Source: Caprella mutica (Eukaryota > Arthropoda > Malacostraca > Amphipoda > Caprellidae). Taken from it: a stretch of DNA of 64,000 nucleotides. Every line of letters starts with the position of its first letter. Within the stretch, counting starts at the first letter, position 1. This document shows positions 1-6,922 of the stretch, piece by piece. The notes under the pieces are model-generated. The model did not search any database and was not told the origin of the DNA. It worked only from the letters and a program-made list of their open reading frames with translations. Where the stretch lies: contig CANNZV010000861.1 of assembly GCA_947561585.1 (NCBI GenBank), positions 124,001-188,000 of the forward strand, given 5' to 3'. A program made the position numbers and the translations under genes.

Positions 1-806
1 ACTAGTTTGATATGGTAGGTTTCGCAAGGAACAACAGTTGCCATGGCAGTCAAAACGACGGTAAAACCATCGTATTCAATATCATTAGTCGCCACGGCGG
101 GGAGATTACCACAGTTGTCGCGATTAGAGACAAAATAAGGTACACTAGAAGTGTGATTGACGGTATTAATCGCCACAAAATTGGCGTTAATAGTATTTGG
201 AATAACGGCGATATTCTCGCTGCCATTCGAAAAACCGCCATTGATGCCTGGTCCACTAATGAATAAACCAAAAACATCATTATAAATAGAGCCGACATAT
301 TCGCAGTATTCTTCCGATGCAAAAACATACTCGAAAGTGACGAGGTCAGTAGTTGGAACGAAATCAAATTCGATGCCTGAAGCGTCATTAACATTGGCAC
401 TTGTCAACTCTTCTAAGTCAACATCTGTACCGCCATTAAGGAGATTATTGCCGGCATTATTTTGAATATTTGGTCCGTGTGCATTCGTGATGTTACCTGT
501 AGAAAGTATAATTCCTTCGTTAATATCAATGGCGTCTGTGCCGTTGGTAAAGTGACCAATACTTAATGCATCACCAATTGTTTGAATATTGGAGACGGAA
601 ACGCCATTACAATCATTGCTCAAGAAAATGTCTTCTACTAATTCTTGCGCAGTGTAATTATAATCCGTTTGAATGGAAGTCAAGGGTTGTGTGAACGTAG
701 CATTTTTGGGGGTGGAAATGCGTTCAGCGGTTTGAGCGGCTGCTTGGTTAATCGAAAAAAAGCAGCAAAAAAGAAATACGATAGGAGCGTAAAAATGCTT
801 AAGCAT
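1..806 (-). CDS. choice-of-anchor L domain secreted protein (C-terminus beyond window)
   Basis: An open frame of at least 268 codons starts at the ATG complementary to 804-806 and runs off the left edge without a stop. The N-terminus is a signal peptide (MLKHFYAPIVFLFCCFF, ending near NQAAAQ). The mature part has the hallmarks of the choice-of-anchor L domain of Bacteroidota surface proteins: an early VEDIFLSNDCNGVSVSN segment, GIILSTGN, a Gly/Asn-rich stretch, then FEYVFASEEYCEYVGSIYND and FGLFISGPG. Such proteins usually end in a T9SS sorting or CHU_C domain, which would lie outside the window. It probably acts on the cell surface or is secreted; its ligand is unknown. The domain call is confident; the full length and C-terminal anchor cannot be seen. 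Confidence 0.85.
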   Translation of the reverse strand, partial: MLKHFYAPIVFLFCCFFSINQAAAQTAERISTPKNATFTQPLTSIQTDYNYTAQELVEDIFLSNDCNGVSVSNIQTIGDALSIGHFTNGTDAIDINEGIILSTGNITNAHGPNIQNNAGNNLLNGGTDVDLEELTSANVNDASGIEFDFVPTTDLVTFEYVFASEEYCEYVGSIYNDVFGLFISGPGINGGFSNGSENIAVIPNTINANFVAINTVNHTSSVPYFVSNRDNCGNLPAVATNDIEYDGFTVVLTAMATVVPCETYHIKL

Positions 807-1680
807 AGCTAATAATTTGAGTTGGAAAGATAATCTGTGACAAAGCAATATTGCTTGACAATTGGATGATTATCAATGTGTTACGTAATGTTAATGGCTT
901 TTTAAAAATCTTGTAATCAAGAAAGAAGAAAAATAAATTAACGCTTCCGTTGGTCGCTTTCAATTTCATTTTCTTCTTTCACAAGATTTGTGAAAAAGCG
1001 GTGTTGATTAACCTAAATTTTTGCGTGTATCAGGAATTTTGCTCGGTGTGGAAACGAGCATTTAAATAGAATGGTCTCTTTTGTTGAATGACGAATTGAG
1101 AATTAAAAATTAGGAATTTTGATAGTCTTTTTTATTTATCAAAACCTTCCTTCTTACTAATCAATGCGCGCTAATTAGTAGTCCTATTCGAGGCAAGTGA
1201 ACACTATAATAAGGCATAATATATACGCCCATATAGAGTCGCGTCGCAACTTATAGGTACTCTTTGTAAAATTCAGAATAGTCTTTGCGTTCAGCAAGCA
1301 CTATTACTAACAATTTAGTGTGTGTGGTGTAAAAACGTGTAAAAATAAACCAGTAACGGTGAAAAAGCTATTTTATGAATGGTAGATGAAACAACTTGTG
1401 GGAGTTATTTTGCAAATTACCAATAACTAATTGCCAGTTACTATGTTCTTTAATGTTCTGTGGGAAACAAAATGGATAAATCCGCGTGAAAAGAATTTAT
1501 CACTTGTTCTAGATTTTTGAATTGCACTAGCAAATGTAGGCAATATATTCATTTTTTTTACAAATTAAGGATGTAAAATATACTTAAAATGCATAAAAAA
1601 TGACAAAAAAATCTAAAAGAAGGTAACATATACCTACGAATTGGTATATATAGCTATAATGTAGCGAAATGGAGAATTGT
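807..1680. other. intergenic, nothing recognised
   Basis: About 870 bp of AT-rich DNA between the start of the choice-of-anchor L gene and the end of the DUF5683 gene. No convincing frame, hairpin terminator or RNA gene was seen. It contains the upstream region of the leftward choice-of-anchor L gene. Confidence 0.5.
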
Positions 1681-2367
1681 TTAAGGAAAGAGAATTTTAT
1701 ATTTATTTTTTTTAGATTTATTTAAATCGAAAGAAATACCGACGCCCATGGCCGAAAAATTATCGGGTGTTGCTTCAAAAGAAGGCTGTATTTGGAAGCT
1801 TAAATCGTCACTGACATCGAAGTTGAGTAAGTGTGCATCTACAAAAGCTTCCGCGCCACCAACTAGCCAAACTGCGGCAAAACCGAAGTAGGAAAGTTGT
1901 CGATTTTTGTCTGCTGCATCACGAAAACGTTTTAGGCTAGCAGCATTATCCAAATTACTTCCCGAAAATTGATGAGGCAAACCCATCACCTTGCGTTTAT
2001 AAGCCGTGCGTAAGGTCAAATACTCATTCGTATTAAAATCAATCAAATAAGCTAAACCACCTAAACCTCCATAGACAAAAGGAACTTTCCACCAACGACC
2101 ATTATAGATTTGACCTGAGCCGGGAACGACCAAAGACATAATCAAAGCGGTATTAGGATTAGGTAATCCGTCTTCTTTTTTGAAGAATTGGAGGAATGCG
2201 CGCTTTTCTTTTAAGGTATCAATAATAGTTTGTTCCTCAACGATAGTCGTCGTATCAATAATACTCGGAGATGAAGGAATGCTATCGGTCACTTGCGCTT
2301 GCAGCGAAAAAATAACTGCAAATAGGAAGAAGAATATGCCAATTTGTTTTTTCAAAAGAAATGTCAT
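1681..2367 (-). CDS. DUF5683 domain protein
   Basis: A 228-residue protein with an N-terminal signal sequence (MTFLLKKQIGIFFFLFAVIF, cleavage near LQAQ). The family core is a hydrophobic segment around PNPNTALIMSLVVPGSGQIY followed by GRWWKVPFVYGGLGGLAYLI and an aromatic stretch, typical of DUF5683 envelope proteins in Bacteroidota. The frame is open 14 codons further upstream to 2409, but that extension would precede a normal signal peptide, so the ATG at 2367 is chosen. The gene lies 134 bp downstream of parB on the same strand. In many Bacteroidota the order parA-parB-DUF5683-dapB-lepB is conserved; here only the parB-DUF5683 pair remains. The function is unknown and an envelope location is inferred. 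Confidence 0.8.
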   Translation of the reverse strand: MTFLLKKQIGIFFFLFAVIFSLQAQVTDSIPSSPSIIDTTTIVEEQTIIDTLKEKRAFLQFFKKEDGLPNPNTALIMSLVVPGSGQIYNGRWWKVPFVYGGLGGLAYLIDFNTNEYLTLRTAYKRKVMGLPHQFSGSNLDNAASLKRFRDAADKNRQLSYFGFAAVWLVGGAEAFVDAHLLNFDVSDDLSFQIQPSFEATPDNFSAMGVGISFDLNKSKKNKYKILFP

Positions 2368-2501
2368 TTGGTGAGCGCGCAAATTGAAGGAAATATAGAA
2401 TGGATGCAAATGGTTTTGCTTTTTTAACTTGTTGTTTGCTTTTTAGAAAGTGGAGGCTTAAGAGTGCTGCATTACGCAAAACGCTTAAGCCTCAAACTCA
2501 C

Positions 2502-3416
2502 TCACTCTTCCATCAAATCCAAAAAGCGATTTAACTCATCTGTTGAAGTAAAAGGCAGAATAATCTGTCCTTTACCGTCTTTTTTCAATTTGATAGCCAC
2601 TTTTTTGCTGCCAAAACGCTGACGCAAGGTATTTTGTACTGCTTCATATTCTGTTGGCAAACCAGAACCACTCGACTTTTTGAGTTTTTGTGGTGCTTTT
2701 TGCTCATTAAATTTCTGAATAAGGGCCTCTAAAGAACGTACAGAAAGCTTTTGTTCAATCAATTTTGTGAAAAAATCTTGACGATGTACAGGGTCTTTTA
2801 CGCCCACCAAACAACGTGCATGTCCCATAGAAATCCCACCATTACGCAGTTCTTCCATCATGTTAGGTGGCAAATCGAGTAAGCGCAAATAATTGGAAAT
2901 CGTACTTCGACGCTTACCAACACGTTCTGCTACTTTATCGTCACTCAACTCAAACTCTTCTTTCAAGCGGGCCAAAGAAGTTGCCATTTCGACCGGATTT
3001 AAGTCCTCTCTTTGGATATTTTCCACCAAAGCCATCTCCATCATCTGCTGGTCATCTGCGATGCGAATATAGGCAGGAATTTCCGTCAATTTCGCAATTT
3101 GCGAAGCTCGCCAACGACGTTCTCCCGAAATCAACTGGAAAGTACCATCGCCCATGCTACGAACAGTCACAGGCTGAATTAAGCCGTGTACACTCAATGA
3201 CTGCGCGAGTTCTTGCAAAGCCGCATCATCAAAATCTTTACGTGGTTGGTCGCGATTAGGTTCTATTTTGGAGATAGGAATCATGGCAACCGTATTGCTC
3301 AATTCCTTGACCAATTGCTTCTTTTCCTGTGGCGTACGCGGTTTTTTAGCCGTTTGGTTGCCCAAAAGTGCGCGAATGCCCAATCCATGTTCTTTTTTCG
3401 TTACTTTCTTCGCCAT
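2502..3416 (-). CDS. parB: ParB/Spo0J chromosome partitioning protein
   Basis: A 304-residue protein of typical ParB length. The N-terminal ParB/Srx nuclease-like domain spans about residues 45-135, with the CTP-binding motif GERRWRA at 98-104 and ENIQR at 132-136. A helix-turn-helix follows at about 158-180 (KVAERVGKRRSTISNYLRLL), and a C-terminal dimerisation region ends the chain. In the family, ParB binds parS, spreads as a CTP-dependent clamp and works with the ATPase ParA in origin segregation. No parA lies next to it: the upstream neighbours are a broken toxin gene and an antitoxin-like gene. DUF5683 follows on the same strand. A promoter-like pair lies just upstream at 3445-3475. The protein looks intact. 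Confidence 0.96.
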   Translation of the reverse strand: MAKKVTKKEHGLGIRALLGNQTAKKPRTPQEKKQLVKELSNTVAMIPISKIEPNRDQPRKDFDDAALQELAQSLSVHGLIQPVTVRSMGDGTFQLISGERRWRASQIAKLTEIPAYIRIADDQQMMEMALVENIQREDLNPVEMATSLARLKEEFELSDDKVAERVGKRRSTISNYLRLLDLPPNMMEELRNGGISMGHARCLVGVKDPVHRQDFFTKLIEQKLSVRSLEALIQKFNEQKAPQKLKKSSGSGLPTEYEAVQNTLRQRFGSKKVAIKLKKDGKGQIILPFTSTDELNRFLDLMEE

Positions 3417-3444
3417 TGTTGTTGGTGGTTTTGAGTTTTCTCAT

Positions 3445-3475
3445 TAAAAATAGTCCTTCGATTTGCGACCACAAA
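3445..3475 (-). promoter_or_regulatory. putative Bacteroidota-type promoter of parB
   Basis: Read on the minus strand, TTTG (3472-3475) is followed after a 19-nt spacer by TATTTTTA (3445-3452). This is one mismatch from the Bacteroidota sigma-ABfr consensus TTTG / TAnnTTTG with 19-21 nt spacing. It ends 29 bp before the parB ATG. Confidence 0.5.
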
Positions 3476-3544
3476 GAAAGGTAGAAATTTAGGAATTAAG
3501 AAATAGGAGAGGAATAGTTTTTTGATTTAATGATGCGTATTGCA

Positions 3545-4017
3545 CTATTCTAATAAGCGACTTGGGTTTTGTCGCGTATCAAAAATTTTAATAATTAGCA
3601 CGGTAGATAAGTAGTACACGTTAATTATTTCGGAAAATTTGAGGACAAGATTTTTTCGTATATTTTCTTTAAAAAATCAGTGCATAGCCCTAGCTACGGA
3701 CTTATTTTTTGGAGGAAATAGGCGGAAAAAGATGTTTTCAAATTACCGAAATAATTGAGGTGTGCTACTTATATCATGTTCGATAACATATATGATTTTA
3801 TAATCACCCTCGATTAAACTTCTATGTTCTTCACCTTCGTGTTCCGAAATAACTTCTTCAACCTTGCCTAATTTAGGTAAGGTTTTTTAAGAGCAATGCT
3901 TTATTGATAATCTTAGCTTTAAGCTGATTGCCAAAAAGTCCATAACCCAATTTCCGATAGTAAAGCACTATCCTCTTTTAAGTCGTTTTTAGCTCTATTA
4001 GAAAAATTAATTTTCAT
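3545..4017 (-). pseudogene. RelE/ParE-family toxin gene, disrupted by a palindromic element
   Basis: The remnant starts at the ATG complementary to 4015-4017, only 5 bp after the stop of the antitoxin-like gene, the usual arrangement of a type II toxin-antitoxin pair. It keeps recognisable ParE/RelE features: a short N-terminal segment, a central tyrosine-rich beta-strand region and a C-terminal tail with an FDTRQNP-type motif. There are at least two breaks. An in-frame stop comes after about 32 codons, and a frame change is needed to reach the central part. A 160-bp palindromic element (3610-3769) then lies between the central strand region and the C-terminal tail. The tail resumes at the far side and ends at 3545-3547. 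Without the element and one copy of its TA duplication, the two sides are in the same frame. The original length would have been about 103 codons, normal for the family. The gene cannot make an intact toxin. Confidence 0.75.
3610..3769. mobile_element. 160-bp palindromic MITE-like element, family A copy 1
   Basis: A non-coding imperfect palindrome with ends AGTAGTACACG and CACCTCAATTATTTCGG (other strand), flanked on both sides by TA (3608-3609 and 3770-3771). Copies of identical length lie at 45297-45456 and 60390-60549. It interrupts a toxin remnant, which fixes its borders and supports TA as the target duplication. No transposase is encoded. Confidence 0.85.
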
Positions 4018-4022
4018 GTTAC

Positions 4023-4268
4023 TTACCAATTTTCAGACTCTTTGATAACATCTTCAATAGACGTAACATGCCCTGCCCTAGCTTCTTCTCTAGCCACTCG
4101 TATTTCTGCTAAATATTCTTCTTTTGTCAATGGTTTGAAATAATTACTAGCAGCTATTTCTGCTTTCTGTGCCTTTTTTACTAAAACTTCAAGATGTTCC
4201 CAAAAGGCATCATTTTGGATTTGCATTAATTGCTGCATGACTTCAAAACGCTGTGTTTTTGCTACCAT
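4023..4268 (-). CDS. antitoxin-like small protein
   Basis: An 81-residue, highly charged, helical protein ending in SIEDVIKESENW. It resembles small antitoxin components encoded just upstream of ParE/RelE toxins. A toxin remnant follows after 5 bp on the same strand, which is the main evidence for the role. The N-terminal half (MVAKTQRFEVMQQLMQIQND) would be the dimerisation or DNA-binding part and the C-terminal half (about residues 45-81) the toxin-binding part; this split is inferred from the family layout. The frame is intact although its partner is broken, so the protein may be a solo antitoxin or a decaying leftover. No specific Pfam family can be named with certainty. Confidence 0.6.
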   Translation of the reverse strand: MVAKTQRFEVMQQLMQIQNDAFWEHLEVLVKKAQKAEIAASNYFKPLTKEEYLAEIRVAREEARAGHVTSIEDVIKESENW

Positions 4269-4368
4269 ATTTATCTAATTTGTATCAATGTCTAAGCAAG
4301 TTACAATAAAACGTTGAATACGCCAATAATTGTTTTAAAAATTTCTATTTACAATAGTGGAGAAGTAT

Positions 4369-4755
4369 CTATTTCTCCCAAGCAAAAGTAAAATATTGCT
4401 CACAACGCTCTTCAGCACTATGATATGTCAAAACGACTTTAGAAATACGTTTACCTTTTCTATTACGAGTTAAAATTTTTGCGCCGACCCAAAGCGTATC
4501 ATTTGGCGGAATTATTTTGGTAGAGGTATAAGGAACGACGTAGCCTGCGTTTGATTTTGCATTTAGCACGAGAATAGTGTCCAAACTTTGATTAATAGCA
4601 GGAAAAAAATGTTGAATTTTGTCTTCTTGTATTTGTCCTAAATCAATATGTGTTCCTTCTGGAAAATAAAGCGGGGCTAATGGAAGTGGCTTGCTTTTAG
4701 GGGTACTATTGACACAACTAATACAACAAAAAAGGAGGCATAAAACTGTTTTCAT
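4369..4755 (-). CDS. lipoprotein with DUF1573-like domain
   Basis: A 128-residue protein with a lipoprotein signal: hydrophobic MKTVLCLLFCCISC with a lipobox cysteine at about residue 14. The mature part has the DUF1573 pattern (IDLGQIQEDKIQHFFPAINQ, then LVLNAKSNAGYV and a PPNDT turn followed by beta strands), an Ig-like fold common in Bacteroidota envelope proteins. The cysteine residue often found near the middle of the domain is absent. It is probably membrane-anchored and faces the periplasm or cell surface. It stands alone, with about 90-100 bp gaps on both sides. No function can be assigned. Confidence 0.65.
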   Translation of the reverse strand: MKTVLCLLFCCISCVNSTPKSKPLPLAPLYFPEGTHIDLGQIQEDKIQHFFPAINQSLDTILVLNAKSNAGYVVPYTSTKIIPPNDTLWVGAKILTRNRKGKRISKVVLTYHSAEERCEQYFTFAWEK

Positions 4756-4848
4756 AAAACGAAAATAGCTCTAAAAGATAGCACTAAAAAATCAGCAGAA
4801 AGGATTAACAAAACGTTTAGAATAAAGCATTATATTGGAGATATTCAA

Positions 4849-5505
4849 TCATCGAAAACACTGTATCTGTGCCAATCGCAACTCCGCACGTTCTAATGTA
4901 TAATGCTGCTTATGCAATTGCTCAATGAGCTCTGAATTCTTGAATTTGAAATACTTAATACCCGGGCCTTTATCAATCATATTATACTCTCCACAGCTTT
5001 TGCAGCGCACAATATCATAAGAAAAATCGGGCGCATTTGCCTCGCGTTTTAGTACAAGCGTTTCCAATAAATGGGTGCATTTAGTACAAGCCTGAGAGAG
5101 CGTTTCTACTGCTTTTTTGCGCGTGAACCAACGACCTATTTTTAAGAAAAAATTGATAACACGACCATACATCCAACTCGTTAAATCATCTTTGAAATCG
5201 ACTTCTACAATTTCAGAAAGTTCATGGACATATTCGACAATAATTTCACGCTCTTCGGTATCTAAATCTTTTTTGGAGAAAGAATTTAAGCCCATTTTTA
5301 AGGCTTTTTTGAGTTCTTTTTTGGAGCTACCTGCTTTCGTTAATTCCATCAAAGCATCACCACAACGATTGAGCGAACCGTTCATTTTTCGCGTCAATTC
5401 CTTAGAAGAAGGCAGTAAACCGCGCTTTTCCCACTCCATATCGGTGCATTTACTTTTGAGTATAAATTGCTCTAATTGTAGTAGTATTTGTTCTTTTGTT
5501 TTCAT
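4849..5505 (-). CDS. hypothetical protein with C-terminal zinc ribbon
   Basis: A 218-residue soluble protein. Residues 1-120 are helical and charged (KCTDMEWEKRGLLPSSKELT, then DTEEREIIVEYVHELSEIV) and weakly resemble DUF4844-type domains; that resemblance is from memory and tentative. The C-terminal part has two cysteine pairs, CTKC (about 139-142) and CKSC (about 168-171), which can bind one zinc ion, followed by the conserved-looking segment GEYNMIDKGPGIKYFKFKN. The link between the domains contains a basic stretch (RWFTRKK). There is no signal peptide or membrane segment. It is not clearly in an operon. The function is unknown. Confidence 0.6.
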   Translation of the reverse strand: MKTKEQILLQLEQFILKSKCTDMEWEKRGLLPSSKELTRKMNGSLNRCGDALMELTKAGSSKKELKKALKMGLNSFSKKDLDTEEREIIVEYVHELSEIVEVDFKDDLTSWMYGRVINFFLKIGRWFTRKKAVETLSQACTKCTHLLETLVLKREANAPDFSYDIVRCKSCGEYNMIDKGPGIKYFKFKNSELIEQLHKQHYTLERAELRLAQIQCFR

Positions 5506-5632
5506 TTTCTTGGAAGCTATGCTGAGAGGAATTCGATACTAAAATTTATAAGACGACGAAGATAAGCATTTACGAGTAGCTTTTTGAATAATAGTTGAAA
5601 AATGATGATAAATAGGGATATATTGGGCTGAA

Positions 5633-6538
5633 TTATTTCCTCTTTCTCCGTATATTCTGCACTCTTTTCTCATTGACACTCAAAGTAACTGCTATTTCCA
5701 TATCAGAAAGGGAAGTATTTAATATCATTGCTTGGATGGCTTTATCGAGTTTAGCACTTGCTTTTTGTTCTGCTTTCTCTACTGCTTTTTCCACAGCTAT
5801 TTCCATTTCTACTTTAATACTTAATGCCTGACTAGCTCTGTCCGAAAGTACTTCTCCAAACCGTTGATATTCTTTCCGTTCGGCATCTTCCATATTTGCA
5901 ATTTTCAATACTTCTTCCGCTTCCTTCAAGCCTTTGGCAGTAAACGTTTTTTTAATTTCACTATTTTTCAAAAAATAAACCCATTCATCTAAGGTGTCTT
6001 TTGCTGTATCATCAAAATTATTTACTTTAATCAAATAAATTTCTGGATACAAATCCTGTATCTTTTCTTTTTTGAATAGCCTCTTTTGAGCATTAGATAA
6101 TTGTAATTCATCATTTTGGTGAATGCCCGCAAAAGTCGTCGTTCCTTTGTAAATATAGTCTTTCCCTCTACCTAAATCAAAATAAACGATATTGATTGAA
6201 ATTACTTTTTTAACAGAAATCCATTCATCGCCTGTACTAATATGCTCAGTAATTGCTTTAGAAATACCATATAAAATCCTCAAAAAATAATCAATAGCAT
6301 ACGAGTTTTGAATTTCTATAATGATAAGTTCCTCTTTCTTATTTTTCACTAAAATATCAACTCGGTTAAATTTATCAGTTTCCGTTTCTTGATTACTTTC
6401 TGTGTCAATAATTTCTAAAATATGAATGTCGTCTTTGAGTAGTTCACTCAAAAATCCTTCTAAAATATTGAAATTTACTTTTTGTCGAAGTAGTCGTTTT
6501 ATCGCCCAATCAAACCTCACATGCTTTTGTTGTTTCAT
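5633..6538 (-). CDS. Rpn family recombination-promoting nuclease / PD-(D/E)XK transposase-like protein
   Basis: A 301-residue protein matching the Rpn/TIGR01784 family (PD-(D/E)XK nuclease, often annotated as putative transposase). The nuclease core occupies about residues 1-200. An early aspartate lies in RFDWAIKRLL, and the catalytic set NRVDILVKN (D61) with IIIEIQ (E75, Q77) follows, then a long beta-rich region with YFLRILYGISKAI. The C-terminal tail is helical and alanine/lysine-rich (about 240-285) and ends in a helix-turn-helix-like segment. Family members nick DNA in a RecA-independent way. It is a single gene with a 354-bp gap upstream that holds a REP-like element. It appears intact. 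There is no link to the palindromic elements apart from proximity. Confidence 0.85.
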   Translation of the reverse strand: MKQQKHVRFDWAIKRLLRQKVNFNILEGFLSELLKDDIHILEIIDTESNQETETDKFNRVDILVKNKKEELIIIEIQNSYAIDYFLRILYGISKAITEHISTGDEWISVKKVISINIVYFDLGRGKDYIYKGTTTFAGIHQNDELQLSNAQKRLFKKEKIQDLYPEIYLIKVNNFDDTAKDTLDEWVYFLKNSEIKKTFTAKGLKEAEEVLKIANMEDAERKEYQRFGEVLSDRASQALSIKVEMEIAVEKAVEKAEQKASAKLDKAIQAMILNTSLSDMEIAVTLSVNEKRVQNIRRKRK

Positions 6539-6730
6539 TTTCTCTAAAATTTAGGGCTAAATTACAAAAAACCAATCAGATTGGCAGTCTTCGGCTACTT
6601 TTTCTTTTCATAAACCACCATCAAAACCATCCCAATTATTTATTCCCCACCATAAATTAGCACACCAGCATTTTTTTTTCTAAATTTCCGCTTTTACAAG
6701 AATGAGTGCCATATTGCACTACGATATAGT

Positions 6731-6902
6731 TTAAAACCATACAACTTATGAAAATACGGTCATTATTATCGCTCCACGGTTAAAACCGTGGGCTGCTTGT
6801 CCGCGTTTTAGCCTAAAATCAGTCATTTTAAGACGCAGACAGGCAGCCCACCGTTTCAACGGTGGGCGAAATGAGGGTGTTTTATAAGTTGTATGGGTTC
6901 AA
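6731..6902. mobile_element. REP-like palindromic element, family E copy 1
   Basis: A 172-bp element with terminal inverted repeats of the type GAAACCATACAACTTAT. Inside are two strong hairpins, CCACGGTTAAAACCGTGG (left) and CCCACCGTTTCAACGGTGGG (right), and between them an inverted repeat built on GGGCTGCCTGTCTGCG-like arms. A second copy is at 12949-13136. It is non-coding. Its right end overlaps an ATG at 6893 that extends the next gene's frame, which helps decide that gene's start. Confidence 0.75.
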
Positions 6903-6922
6903 AACGCTATAGCTCCGCTGCC

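Noticed and set aside
5633..6538. Rpn-family protein as the transposase for the palindromic elements
   Set aside because: It has no terminal repeats matching any element family and the family is not known to mobilise TA-flanked MITEs.
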